Assembly: GCA_028714955.1 (NCBI GenBank)
Contig: JAQTLK010000012.1
Location: forward strand, 1 to 34,376
Reading direction: 5' to 3'
DNA: 34,376 bases
DNA from: Sulfuricella sp.
GTDB lineage: Bacteria > Pseudomonadota > Gammaproteobacteria > Burkholderiales > Sulfuricellaceae
Shown here: in pieces, positions 1 to 9,070 of the stretch
Layout of the letters: each line of letters opens with the position of its first letter
Numbering within the stretch: position 1 is the first letter of the stretch
Program-made: the position numbers and the translations under genes
Notes under the pieces: generated by a model
Database searches by the model: none
What the model saw: only the letters and a program-made list of their open reading frames with translations
What the model was told of the DNA's origin: nothing

Positions 1-1
1 T

Positions 2-1159
2 GTCCCCCTGCGCACGATCTTCCTCGCCTTTCTGGAAATCGGCCTCACCGCTTACGGCATGGCGATTTTGCAGAAGCTGCGCGCGCTGGTGATCCGGCGC
101 GGCTGGCTCACGGAGGAAGAAACCAGCGAGGGACTGGCGATGGTGCAGCTCTATCCCGGCCCGATCATGGTGGACTTCACCGCCTATGTGGGCTACCGGT
201 TGCGCGGCGTGCCGGGCGCGCTCGCGGCGACGCTGGGCTTTGTGCTGCCGGCCTTTGTTTTGGTCACGGCGCTTTCCGCCGCCTATTTCGCCGGGGGTGA
301 GCTGCCCTGGGTACACAAACTGTTTCTCGGTCTGGAAGCGCTGGTGATCGGCGTGCTTGCCAACGTCACGCTCAACCTCGGGCAACAGGCGATCAAAGGC
401 CGCATCGAGTTGTTCATCGCGCTGGCGGCTTTCATCGCCCTGCTGTTCAAGGTCAACGCGGTTCTCGTTTCGCTGGCGGCGCTGGGCCTGGGTGCCCTGG
501 CCATTTCCAGACGGGGCGCCGCCTCCCCGGCGCCGGCGACGGCCACGTCCCGCCGGCGGCTGATCGCCGTGATGACGCTGGTGATGGTCATCGTCGCCAG
601 CGCAATCGCGGCGCGCTTGTTCGGCACCCCGCTTGGCCAACTCGTCGTCTCGCTGTTCAAGATCGGTTCCGTCGCCTTCGGCAGCGGCATGGCCATCATC
701 GGCGTGATGCAGGCCGAGGTGGTGCAGGCGCACGGCTGGGTCAGCCAGCGCGAATTTCTCGACGGCCTGGCGCTGGGGCAGATCACCCCCGGCCCGGTCC
801 TGCTCACCGCCGCTTTCATCGGCTACAAGCTGGGGGGCGTGCTGGGCGCGGCACTGGCCACCTTTGCCATCTTCGCGCCATCCATCGCCATGACCCTGGT
901 GTTCACCGAAGTATTCGGCCGCATCAAGCACCTGCAGCGGGTGCGAGGCGCGCTGGCCGGCGTGCTCGCCGCCTTCGTCGGCCTGCTGGCGGCAACGCTG
1001 TGGCAATTGGGGCATGTGGCGCTGGATAGCCCTTTGTTGCTGGCTTTCGCCGCTGCGGCGTTTGTGGCCGCACGCGGCTTCAAACTGGACATCGGCTGGG
1101 TATTGGGCGGCGGGCTGGCGGTGTGGGCGCTGTTGCTGGCCTTGGGATGGGCGGGATAA
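2..1159 (+). CDS. chrA: Chromate transporter family protein (ChrA), 5' end outside window
   Basis: This is an inner-membrane protein of the CHR family, whose characterised members export chromate by anion exchange. The reading frame is open from the left edge and already encodes family sequence before the first ATG at 59 (FLEIGLTAYG), so the true start lies upstream and the gene is cut by the window. The duplicated CHR architecture is clear. The first half has RGWLTEEE and LYPGP with a following GYRLRG, and the second half repeats this as HGWVSQREF, ITPGP and GYKLGG after a VAFGSG motif. Long hydrophobic segments run throughout. The two halves are joined by a charged, Ala/Pro-rich linker at about residues 150-168, counted from the ATG at 59. 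Substrate cannot be read from sequence, and many environmental CHR homologues are not proven chromate pumps. It is followed 49 bases later by a gene on the same strand. Confidence 0.9.
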   Translation, partial: VPLRTIFLAFLEIGLTAYGMAILQKLRALVIRRGWLTEEETSEGLAMVQLYPGPIMVDFTAYVGYRLRGVPGALAATLGFVLPAFVLVTALSAAYFAGGELPWVHKLFLGLEALVIGVLANVTLNLGQQAIKGRIELFIALAAFIALLFKVNAVLVSLAALGLGALAISRRGAASPAPATATSRRRLIAVMTLVMVIVASAIAARLFGTPLGQLVVSLFKIGSVAFGSGMAIIGVMQAEVVQAHGWVSQREFLDGLALGQITPGPVLLTAAFIGYKLGGVLGAALATFAIFAPSIAMTLVFTEVFGRIKHLQRVRGALAGVLAAFVGLLAATLWQLGHVALDSPLLLAFAAAAFVAARGFKLDIGWVLGGGLAVWALLLALGWAG

Positions 1160-1208
1160 AGCGGTACACTCACCAGACATGCTTGGTAGTTCAACCTAGG
1201 AGAATGGC

Positions 1209-2594
1209 TTGAAAATTTCTTTTCACGGCGCCGATCGCGGCGTAACCGGTTCCTGCCATCTCGTGGAGTGCGCCGGCAAGCGCGTATTGATCGACTGCGG
1301 GCTGTATCAGGGCGGACGTGAACTCAGCGAGGAAAACGCGGCGCCGTTCGGTTTTGACGCCGCGGCTATCGATTTCGTGCTGCTGACCCATGCGCACCTG
1401 GATCATTGCGGCCGTTTGCCGCTGCTGGTCAAGCGCGGCTTCCGCGGCGAGATCATTGCCACCGCCGCGACGCGCGAACTGGCGCGCGTGGTGATGCTCG
1501 ATGCCGCCCGTCTGCAGGAAGAAGAAGCCAAATACCAGGGGCGCAAGGCTGCCCGGCGCGGCAGCGAGGAGGTTCCCCAGCCGCTCTATACCACGCTGGA
1601 CGCGCTCGACACGCTTGACTATTTCGGCCGCAATGCGGCTTACGGCCAGAGCCTGGCGCTTGCTCCGGGCCTGCGCGCTTCCTTCCTCGATGCCGGACAT
1701 ATTCTCGGTTCGGCCAGCATCTGCCTGTACCTGGAAGAAGATGGGCGCAGCCGCAGCGTGGCTTTCTCGGGCGACCTCGGCAATAGCGGTCGGCCGCTGC
1801 TGCGCGATCCGGTGCCGCCCTCCAGGGTTGATGCGGTGGTGATGGAAACGACCTACGGCGACCGCCTGCACAAGCCGCTGCAGCCCTCGGTCGAGGAGTT
1901 CTATCAGGCCATCGAGGACACCTTCCGGCGCGGCGGCAATGTCATCATTCCCACCTTCGCGCTGGAGCGCGCGCAGGAACTGCTTTATTACTTGCGCGAG
2001 GGCGTGGAAAGCGGCCGCCTCAGCAAGAGCATGCAGGTATTCCTGGATTCGCCCATGGCGATTTCGGCCACCGAGATTTTTCGCCGCCATCCGGAATGCT
2101 TCGATTCCGAAGCCTTTGCCGAATTTGGGCACGGGCGCGACCCCTTCATGCTGCCGGGCCTGCATTACACCCGTGAAACGGCGGATTCGATGGATATCAA
2201 TCGCATCAGCGGCGGTGCCGTCGTCCTCGCCGGATCGGGCATGGCGACCGGCGGACGGATACGCCACCACCTCAAGCACAATCTGTGGCGGCAGAATTCC
2301 AGCGTGATCTTCGTCGGCTTCGCGGCCAAAGGCACGCTCGCGCGCCAGATCATCGACGGGGCGAAAACCATCCGCCTGTTTGACGAAGAAATTCCGGTGC
2401 GCGCGCGCATCCACACCATCAACGGCTTTTCCGCGCATGCCGACCGCGCTGAATTGCTCGCCTGGCATCAGCGCGTGGGTGCCGCGCGAACTTTTCTGGT
2501 TCATGGCGAAGAAGAAGTCATGCGCCAGTTCGGGACGCTGCTCGAAAATACGCAGGTGGAGATGCCCGAGATCGGGCAGTCTTTCGACCTGTAA
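1209..2594 (+). CDS. Beta-CASP metallo-beta-lactamase fold RNase-like protein
   Basis: A predicted cytoplasmic zinc-dependent nuclease of the metallo-beta-lactamase/beta-CASP superfamily (YSH1/CPSF73-like), with a likely role in RNA processing. The zinc motif HAHLDH is at about residues 61-66. A second metal-ligand region (DAGHILGSA) is near residue 160, and an aspartate-containing FSGDLG follows. The beta-CASP features GSGMATGGR and the late GFSAHADRAEL motif are present near residues 340 and 405. Length (461 aa) is normal for the family. The start is TTG at 1209, placed 6 bases after an AGGAG ribosome site (1198-1202). The nearby ATG at 1204 hits a stop after two codons. It ends 36 bases before the aldolase gene on the same strand, so co-transcription is possible. 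The RNA substrate is unknown. Confidence 0.88.
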   Translation: MKISFHGADRGVTGSCHLVECAGKRVLIDCGLYQGGRELSEENAAPFGFDAAAIDFVLLTHAHLDHCGRLPLLVKRGFRGEIIATAATRELARVVMLDAARLQEEEAKYQGRKAARRGSEEVPQPLYTTLDALDTLDYFGRNAAYGQSLALAPGLRASFLDAGHILGSASICLYLEEDGRSRSVAFSGDLGNSGRPLLRDPVPPSRVDAVVMETTYGDRLHKPLQPSVEEFYQAIEDTFRRGGNVIIPTFALERAQELLYYLREGVESGRLSKSMQVFLDSPMAISATEIFRRHPECFDSEAFAEFGHGRDPFMLPGLHYTRETADSMDINRISGGAVVLAGSGMATGGRIRHHLKHNLWRQNSSVIFVGFAAKGTLARQIIDGAKTIRLFDEEIPVRARIHTINGFSAHADRAELLAWHQRVGAARTFLVHGEEEVMRQFGTLLENTQVEMPEIGQSFDL

Positions 2595-2630
2595 GGTGCA
2601 ACAGGAACCCAAATTCACAGGAGATCAATC

Positions 2631-3656
2631 ATGACTATTGCAGACGAACTTCAGGCTACCATCGGGCAGATGGTGCAAGCGGGCAAGGGCATTCTCGCCG
2701 CCGACGAGAGCCAGCCCACCATCGCCAAGCGCTTTGCGCCGATCGGCGTGGCGTCCACCGAGGAGAATCGCCGCGCCTACCGCGCGTTGCTGTTTGCCGC
2801 TCCCGGCATCGAGGACTATATCAGCGGCGTGATCCAGTTCGAAGAGACGCTTGGCCAGCGCAGCGCGGATGGCACGCCGCTGCCCGAGGTGCTGGCGCGG
2901 CGCGGCATCGTTCCCGGCATCAAGGTGGACAAGGGCAAGGGGCCGCTGGCGCTGTCGCCCGGCGACCTCATCACCTATGGCCTGGACGGCCTGGCGGAGC
3001 GCCTGCAGCACTATAAAAGCCAGGGTGCGCGTTTCGCCAAATGGCGCGAGGTGTACGCGATCACCGAGCGCAATCCCACGCCGCTGGGCGTCTCCGCCAA
3101 CGCCGAGATGCTCGCGCGTTATGCGGCGGTATGCCAGGAACAGGGCATCGTGCCCATCGTCGAGCCGGAAGTGTTGATCGACGGCGACCACAGCCTGGCG
3201 CGCTGCGCCGAGGTGACCGAAGCGGTGCAGAAGGAAATTTTTCATGCCCTGCACCGCCACCACGTGGTGCTGGAGCACATGATCCTCAAACCCAACATGG
3301 TGCTGCCGGGCAAGGATCACCCGGTACGGGCGAGCGCCGAGGAAATCGCCGCGGCGACGCTGCGGGTGTTCCGGCGCACCGTTCCGGCGGCCGTGCCGAG
3401 CATCAATTTCCTTTCCGGCGGGCTGGGGCCGGAAGAGGCGACGGCCAACCTCAACGCCATGAATGCCGGGTTTCCCCCCGCGCCCTGGCTGCTCTCGTTT
3501 TCCTATGGCCGCGCCTTGCAGCAGCCCGTGCTGCAAGCCTGGCAGGGCAAGGAGGAGAACGTCGCCGCGGCGCAACGGGCCTTGCTCAAGCGGGCGCGAT
3601 TGAACGGCGCCGCGCAGCGGGGCGAATATCTGGCCACGATGGAAGCCTCGGAGTGA
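2631..3656 (+). CDS. Class I fructose-bisphosphate aldolase
   Basis: Cleaves or forms fructose 1,6-bisphosphate via a Schiff-base lysine, for glycolysis, gluconeogenesis and the Calvin cycle. The protein is 341 aa. It opens with the class I signature region (GKGILAADES, TIAKRF) and has NRRAYR and GIKVDKG. The Schiff-base lysine lies in the ILKPNMV motif at about residue 220, and the FLSGG phosphate-binding turn follows near residue 260. This is the animal/plant-like class I type rather than the metal-dependent class II enzyme. A CAGGAG ribosome site precedes the ATG. It sits 90 bases before the PEP synthase gene, and both enzymes serve gluconeogenic flux. That fits an autotroph or organic-acid user, but this is an inference. 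Confidence 0.95.
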   Translation: MTIADELQATIGQMVQAGKGILAADESQPTIAKRFAPIGVASTEENRRAYRALLFAAPGIEDYISGVIQFEETLGQRSADGTPLPEVLARRGIVPGIKVDKGKGPLALSPGDLITYGLDGLAERLQHYKSQGARFAKWREVYAITERNPTPLGVSANAEMLARYAAVCQEQGIVPIVEPEVLIDGDHSLARCAEVTEAVQKEIFHALHRHHVVLEHMILKPNMVLPGKDHPVRASAEEIAAATLRVFRRTVPAAVPSINFLSGGLGPEEATANLNAMNAGFPPAPWLLSFSYGRALQQPVLQAWQGKEENVAAAQRALLKRARLNGAAQRGEYLATMEASE

Positions 3657-3746
3657 CCTGACCGCCGCCAGCGCCGGATTCTTCAGACGGCATCGGAATG
3701 AAGGCGGCATGGCGGCGCTTGTTCCATTCGCAACGGGAGAAACACC

Positions 3747-6176
3747 ATGGCTGATGTGCAAGCCCATATCCGCTGGTTCAATGAGATCGGCATCGACGAC
3801 GTGCCGCTGGTCGGCGGCAAGAACGCCTCGCTGGGAGAGATGTACCGCAATCTTACAGGCACGGGCGTGCGCGTCCCCAACGGCTTCGCCGTCACGGCCG
3901 CCGCCTACCGCTACGTGCTCGACCACAATGACGCCTGGCCGCTGTTGCATGAGGCGCTCGACGGCCTCGACCCCGGCGATATCGGGGACTTGCAGGCACG
4001 CGGCGCCAGGGCGCGCGCGATCGTGCACGGCTGCGCCTTGCCCGATGACCTCAAGGCGGCGATTCTTGAGGCTTATGCCCGTCTCAGGCAGGAATACGGC
4101 GAGGGCGTTTCCCTGGCGGTGCGTTCCTCCGCCACCGCCGAGGATTCCCCGCAGGCTTCGTTCGCCGGACAGAACGACACCTATCTCCATATCAGCGGCG
4201 AGGAGGCCCTGCTCAGCGCCTACCAGCGCTGCCTGGCGTCCAACTTCACCGACCGCTCCATCCACTACAAGTACGACAACGGCTTCGATTATTTCAAGGT
4301 CCATCTTTCCGTGGTGGTCATGAAAATGGTGCGCAGCGACATCGGCGCCAGCGGCGTGATGTTTTCGCTCGATACGGAAACCGGCTTCAGGGACGTGGTG
4401 TTCATCAATGCCGCTCTGGGCCTGGGCGAGAACGTCGTCCAGGGCACCATCGACCCGGACAGCTTCCATGTCCACAAGCCCAGCTTCAACATGGGCTATC
4501 GCACGGTCCTCAAGCGCCGTCTGGGCAGCAAAGAGAAAAGGATGATCTTCACCGACACGCTCAACACGGCCAACATCGCCGTGGAGTATACGAAGAACAT
4601 CGACACCACTCCCGATGAACGAAACCGCTTCTGCATTACGGACGCCGATGTAATGGTGCTGGCCGATTACGCCATCAAGGTCGAGAACCACTATTCGACA
4701 AAGGCCGGTTTTAACAAGCCCATGGACATGGAATGGGCGAAGGATGGCATCGACGGGCAGATATACATGGTGCAGGCGCGGCCGGAAACGGTGGCGTCGC
4801 AGCGCCAGGGCGCGATGCTGGAAATCTACCATCTCAAGGAGAGATCGGCGGTGCTGCTGCAGGGGAACGCCGTCGGCACCCGGATCGGCGCGGGCAACGT
4901 GCGCGTCATCGATGACGTCGCGCACCTGAGCGATTTCCGGCCCGGCGAGGTGTTGGTGGCCGACACCACGACGCCCGACTGGGAGCCGGTCATGAAAACC
5001 GCCGCCGCGATCGTGACCAACCGCGGCGGCCGCACCTGCCACGCCGCCATCGTCTCCCGCGAACTCGGCATCCCCGCGATCGTGGGGAGCGGCAACGGCA
5101 CCGGGGTTCTTAAAAACGGCCAGGCGGTCACCGTCAGTTGCGCCGAGGGCGAGACCGGGAATGTCTATGAAGGCATCCTGGCATTCGACGTCCAGAAAAC
5201 CGATCTCAGCCAGCTCGGGCGGCCGAAGACCGAGATCATGATGAACCTGGGCAATCCGGATCAGGCCTTCAGTCTCGCCGCCCTGCCGGTGGACGGCATC
5301 GGACTGGCGCGCATGGAATTCATCATCAACGAATACATCAAGGTGCACCCGATGGCGCTCAGCCACCCGGAGCAGGTGGACGAGGCGACGCGCGCGAAGA
5401 TCGCCGCCTTGAGCGTTGCCTTCGACAGCCCCGAGGACTTCTTCGTCAAGACGCTGTCCGAGGGCGTCGCCACCATCGCCGCCGCGGTCTATCCGAAGCC
5501 CTGCGTGGTGCGCATGAGCGATTTCAAGAGCAATGAATACGCTTCCCTGCTGGGCGGCGTATTCTTCGAACCGCAAGAGGCCAACCCGATGATCGGCTTC
5601 CGCGGCGCGGCCCGCTATGCCCATCCGGCCTACGCCGACGGCTTTGCCCTGGAGTGCGCGGCGATGAAGCGGGTGCGCGACGAGATGGGCCTGACCAATG
5701 TGAAGCTGATGATTCCGTTCTGCCGCCGCGTGCAGGAAGGCGAAAAAGTGCTGGCGGCCATGGCGGGCCACGGCCTGAAGCGCGGCGACAACGGCCTGGA
5801 GATCTACGTCATGTGCGAGATACCCAACAACGTGATCCAGATCGACGCCTTCGCCCGACTGTTCGACGGTTTCTCCATCGGCTCCAACGACCTGACCCAG
5901 TTGACCCTGGGCGTGGACCGCGACTCCGAGATCGTGGCCTTCGATTTCGACGAGCGCGACCCCGGCGTGAAGGAAATGCTGCGCCTGGCGGTGGCGGGCG
6001 CGAAACGCAACGGCCGTCACGCCGGTATTTGCGGGCAGGCGCCGTCGGACTATCCCGAGATGGCCGAATACCTGGTCAGAATCGGCATCGATTCCATGAG
6101 TCTCAATCCCGATACCGTACTGGCCACCACGCGGCGGGTGTTGGCGCTGGAGCAGACCTTGCAAAATCCGGCCTGA
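3747..6176 (+). CDS. ppsA: Phosphoenolpyruvate synthase
   Basis: Converts pyruvate, ATP and water to phosphoenolpyruvate, AMP and phosphate, the entry step of gluconeogenesis. The 809-residue length matches the family. The N-terminal ATP-grasp/pyruvate-phosphate-dikinase domain covers about residues 5-350 (LVGGKNASLGEM, VRSSATAEDSP, FAGQ, VQARPET). The phosphohistidine swivel domain follows, with GGRTCHAAIVSRELG placing the catalytic histidine at about residue 432. The C-terminal PEP-binding TIM barrel runs from about 490 to the end, with the conserved cysteine in GICGQAPSD at about residue 762. A GGGAGA ribosome site lies just upstream of the ATG. The gene converges on the diguanylate cyclase gene, leaving about 130 bases in which I see no convincing terminator. 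Confidence 0.96.
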   Translation: MADVQAHIRWFNEIGIDDVPLVGGKNASLGEMYRNLTGTGVRVPNGFAVTAAAYRYVLDHNDAWPLLHEALDGLDPGDIGDLQARGARARAIVHGCALPDDLKAAILEAYARLRQEYGEGVSLAVRSSATAEDSPQASFAGQNDTYLHISGEEALLSAYQRCLASNFTDRSIHYKYDNGFDYFKVHLSVVVMKMVRSDIGASGVMFSLDTETGFRDVVFINAALGLGENVVQGTIDPDSFHVHKPSFNMGYRTVLKRRLGSKEKRMIFTDTLNTANIAVEYTKNIDTTPDERNRFCITDADVMVLADYAIKVENHYSTKAGFNKPMDMEWAKDGIDGQIYMVQARPETVASQRQGAMLEIYHLKERSAVLLQGNAVGTRIGAGNVRVIDDVAHLSDFRPGEVLVADTTTPDWEPVMKTAAAIVTNRGGRTCHAAIVSRELGIPAIVGSGNGTGVLKNGQAVTVSCAEGETGNVYEGILAFDVQKTDLSQLGRPKTEIMMNLGNPDQAFSLAALPVDGIGLARMEFIINEYIKVHPMALSHPEQVDEATRAKIAALSVAFDSPEDFFVKTLSEGVATIAAAVYPKPCVVRMSDFKSNEYASLLGGVFFEPQEANPMIGFRGAARYAHPAYADGFALECAAMKRVRDEMGLTNVKLMIPFCRRVQEGEKVLAAMAGHGLKRGDNGLEIYVMCEIPNNVIQIDAFARLFDGFSIGSNDLTQLTLGVDRDSEIVAFDFDERDPGVKEMLRLAVAGAKRNGRHAGICGQAPSDYPEMAEYLVRIGIDSMSLNPDTVLATTRRVLALEQTLQNPA

Positions 6177-6305
6177 TATGGGCGCAAACGGCATGGATGC
6201 GGCATCGGGTCAGCCGGTGGGGTTTTTGCCCGGCGGCATTGTGGCAAGCTCAGGAAGAGAAATCTGGGCACTGGATTGCCTTGGTTATTCGGCCGGTTCA
6301 GCCCC

Positions 6306-7790
6306 TTAGGGCGCATAAAACCGAACTTGGTTGCGCCCCGCCTCTTTGGCTTGATACATCGCTATATCAGCGCATTTGACAATATCTTTTGCGCCGGCCT
6401 CGTGGTTGATGAACAGCTTGATGCCTATGCTCACCGTGCATTTGTGCGCAATGGTTTTTTTGCCATTGTCCGCCATCTGGATTTTCAGCTCGTAGGGTTT
6501 GGCGAGGACGCTGCGGATCTTCTTGGCAACGATATCTGCTTGCGAGGCGGATTCGGTCATATCCGTGTCCAGTTCACCGAGCATCACCATGAATTCATCG
6601 CCACCGAAACGTGCAACGGTATCCATTCCGCGCACACAACTGCTGATACGGTTCGCTACTTCGACCAGCAGCAGATCTCCGACATCATGTCCATATTTAT
6701 CATTTATGGGCTTGAAGTCATCCAGGTCAAGGAACATCAGGGCGCCATAGCGTCCAGTGCGTTTACTGGCCGCCATGGCCTGGTCCAGACGGTTATTGAG
6801 CAAGCTGCGATTGGGGAGCCTGGTCAATGTGTCGTAAAAAGCCATGTTGTGAATCTGCTCTTCGGCTTGTTTGCGATCGGTGATGTCGCGCGCGAGGAAG
6901 ATGAAGTGGGGATGCTGGGCGAACTCGACAGGTTTGTGGGAAACAGAAAGTTCAAACCACAATTTGCCATGCGCCCGCTCCAGTGCGTATTGTTTGCCGA
7001 TCGAGTATCCCTTTTCATTCGCTTCCTGCATTGCCAGCGAGCAGACTTTTACGACATCCGGAGGAAAGACATCGGAGAGCGTTTTCCCGATGAATGCCCC
7101 GGGCGGCGTGGCCAGAAAGTCGGTGCGCGGAGAATGATAGTCAAAGATACGACCTTCCGGTCCAAGCTCGAACAAGAGGTCTGGAATGGCATCGAGCGTG
7201 GCCTGCAACTGGTGCCGCATTGAAATCAGTTCGTTTTCAACACGTTTTGACTCGGTGATGTCAGTAATGGTGACACGCACGGTCGAAGATGCGCTGTTCG
7301 AGGTATACAACAGGAAATCCAGGCGTGCATGAAGGATCGAGCCATCAATGCGGGTGAGTGCCAGTTCACAATTTTGCGTCTCGCCGTGCTGCAACGTGTA
7401 CACGAAATGGCGATGCCAGCGGTCTCTATCCTCAGGGACGACAAGGTTTGCGAAACGCCGGTTTACCAGCTTCTTGCGAATTCCTCCCAGAAGGGCAACG
7501 CCGGTGAGATTTATTTCGGAGATCAGCCCCTCGCGAGTAAGCGAAAGATAGCCGACGGGGGCAAATTCATAGAGATCCACAAAGCGATCCCGGGATTCCT
7601 CCAGCGCGGCATAGGCGCGTCGCAGCTTTTCATTCTGCATCTCCAGCTCAAGCTGATGCACCTGGAGTTCGTGCAGCAGTTTCTCGGGAGAACGGATGGG
7701 CGAAACCGCAGCAGGGACGTTAGCCAGTTGCGCCTCGGCGTCTTTGCGCAGAGCGATACGGCGTTTCATTTCAAACTGTGTCCGGTCCAT
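6306..7790 (-). CDS. PAS-PAS-GGDEF diguanylate cyclase
   Basis: A predicted cyclic-di-GMP synthase of 494 aa. The N-terminus has a charged helical segment (about 35-70, LLHELQVHQLELE) leading into a PAS domain (about 70-185, ending DITE). A second PAS with a C-terminal DITDRKQAEEQ linker covers about 195-310. The GGDEF domain follows at about 315-494. The active-site motif is intact (RFGGDEF, residues 396-400), and the allosteric inhibition site RGMD lies exactly five residues upstream, so product feedback is expected. No transmembrane segment is seen, so it should be cytosolic. Its first 140 residues closely resemble the histidine kinase encoded at 9682-11355, indicating a duplicated sensor module. 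The signal bound by the PAS domains is unknown. Confidence 0.93.
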   Translation of the reverse strand: MDRTQFEMKRRIALRKDAEAQLANVPAAVSPIRSPEKLLHELQVHQLELEMQNEKLRRAYAALEESRDRFVDLYEFAPVGYLSLTREGLISEINLTGVALLGGIRKKLVNRRFANLVVPEDRDRWHRHFVYTLQHGETQNCELALTRIDGSILHARLDFLLYTSNSASSTVRVTITDITESKRVENELISMRHQLQATLDAIPDLLFELGPEGRIFDYHSPRTDFLATPPGAFIGKTLSDVFPPDVVKVCSLAMQEANEKGYSIGKQYALERAHGKLWFELSVSHKPVEFAQHPHFIFLARDITDRKQAEEQIHNMAFYDTLTRLPNRSLLNNRLDQAMAASKRTGRYGALMFLDLDDFKPINDKYGHDVGDLLLVEVANRISSCVRGMDTVARFGGDEFMVMLGELDTDMTESASQADIVAKKIRSVLAKPYELKIQMADNGKKTIAHKCTVSIGIKLFINHEAGAKDIVKCADIAMYQAKEAGRNQVRFYAP

Positions 7791-7858
7791 GTGCGTTTAC
7801 CCTGGGAAAGGCAGTGGGGTTGACGAAATCTGCCGCAACGCCAGTATCCACGCGGGTT

Positions 7859-7938
7859 CCCTCACCCCTACCCCTCTCCCGGCGGGAGAGGGGGGTGCTC
7901 CCTTCTCCCCCCCCGGGAGAAGGGCTGGGGATGAGGGC
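7859..7938. repeat. GC-rich palindromic intergenic repeat, copy 1
   Basis: This stretch contains two back-to-back hairpins: CCCCTCTCCCGGCGGGAGAGGG, and then CCCTTCTCC paired with GGAGAAGGG. It is flanked by CCCTCACCCC on the left and GGGGATGAGGG on the right, so the whole element is roughly self-complementary. It lies in the 281-base gap between the cyclase start and the diiron-protein stop. Related half-elements occur at 11499 and 26671. It resembles the REP/BIME-like repeats scattered through many proteobacterial genomes. Confidence 0.75.
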
Positions 7939-8071
7939 GCGCTTCACTTTAATCTATCGGATTCTTTCAGACAGTGAAAACCAACCCTTGGTACAGGATA
8001 AACATTCACACTGGCAGGAGGCTATCCGGGCAAACACGTATGGTCTTCAGTGACCGCCTGGGAATCGCATT

Positions 8072-8947
8072 TCAAGCATGGGGATCGCGGGGCAAAGTCA
8101 ATCTGTTGGATAGCCGTGTGCCGCGAAGTAGTTGCCTGGCGCCGATGGCGAGTATCGGGGTGGCCAGGCGCTGCAGTTGCCAATTCAGTGCCAGGGGTTT
8201 GAGCAGCATCGTCGCGGCCATGTCGTAGGGGTAGCAGGCCCGCATGCGCTCGTGGGCACGCAGCCGGTAGTGGCGGTACGCCGCTGCGATATCCGCACCG
8301 GGCGCCATCAGGTTGTAGATGCTGCGAAAAGCATACCAGACGTCCTCGTCGTCAATTTCGGCGAGGCGGCTCCACAAGGCGCGGAGGATCCGCGTGCGGC
8401 TCAGTCCTTCGTCGCCGCGATAACGCTTGAAGTGCTTGAAGAATTGCCCGTAGTGGCTGACCTCGTCGGTGCGGATTAGCGTTGCCAGCTGGCGCAGCAC
8501 CGGTTCTTCGGTCAGGTCGCGAATCATGGAGTAGATGGTGGCGGTGCCGGTCTCCACCACGCAACGCGATGCCAGTTCCAGGCCGCGGGTCGGTCCGAGT
8601 AGTTCTGCTTTGCACAGCGGGCCGTAGGCGCGGCGAAAATCCTCGTAGGCAGCGGTCCAGTCGAATTCTGGCCACACCGTTTCGACGTAACGTCGCAGCG
8701 CCGCGCCGTGTTGCAGCTCCTGAGGCTCCCATTCGTGCCGCAGCCAATCGGTCAGCGCCGCATCGCCCTCGAAGTATTCGAGCAATATGCGAGTATACAG
8801 GTCACTGGTGATCTCCACGAAAGAGGCGCCGGCCAGGAAATAGAACAGGTCGGTGTCGCCGGCTATGCGCTCCCGCTCGATCTTGTCAAAGGGGAGATCA
8901 TCGATGAACCAGCGCAAGATCGCACCGGAAGAACCGTAAGTAGCCAT
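8072..8947 (-). CDS. Ferritin-like diiron protein (acyl-ACP desaturase-like fold), function unassigned
   Basis: A 291-residue helical protein carrying a complete carboxylate-bridged diiron ligand set. There is a lone Glu in SFVEITSD (about 45), ExxH in QELQH (about 77-80), a lone Glu in VVETGT (about 132) and ExxH in DEVSH (about 162-165). This four-helix spacing matches ferritin-like oxidase/desaturase folds such as stearoyl-ACP desaturase. The ATG at 8947 was chosen because GAGG lies 6 bases upstream. An in-frame ATG at 8959 and a TTG at 8983 lack good ribosome sites. It is on the same strand as the kinase/regulator pair, 123 bases downstream of it. The substrate is unknown; fatty acid or lipid oxidation is only a guess from the fold. 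Confidence 0.75.
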   Translation of the reverse strand: MATYGSSGAILRWFIDDLPFDKIERERIAGDTDLFYFLAGASFVEITSDLYTRILLEYFEGDAALTDWLRHEWEPQELQHGAALRRYVETVWPEFDWTAAYEDFRRAYGPLCKAELLGPTRGLELASRCVVETGTATIYSMIRDLTEEPVLRQLATLIRTDEVSHYGQFFKHFKRYRGDEGLSRTRILRALWSRLAEIDDEDVWYAFRSIYNLMAPGADIAAAYRHYRLRAHERMRACYPYDMAATMLLKPLALNWQLQRLATPILAIGARQLLRGTRLSNRLTLPRDPHA

Positions 8948-9070
8948 GGTTTGCCTCATGATAAAGACGCCGCTGGGTTTCAATCCTCAGTACCGGCCAA
9001 GAACAAAAGGTTCCCGGCGCGAGGTCGGCGCTGACCCGGACGGGAACAGGCGAGCGCGCCTCCGATCCCG

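Noticed and set aside
2625-6194. A very long open frame (about 1189 codons) on the minus strand opposite aldolase and PEP synthase
   Set aside because: It is a mirror of GC-rich codon use in two well-conserved plus-strand enzymes. Its translation is rich in His, Arg and Gly with no recognisable domain.
7696-8228. Small plus-strand frames across the gap between the cyclase and the diiron gene
   Set aside because: They translate the palindromic repeat and the antisense of flanking genes.
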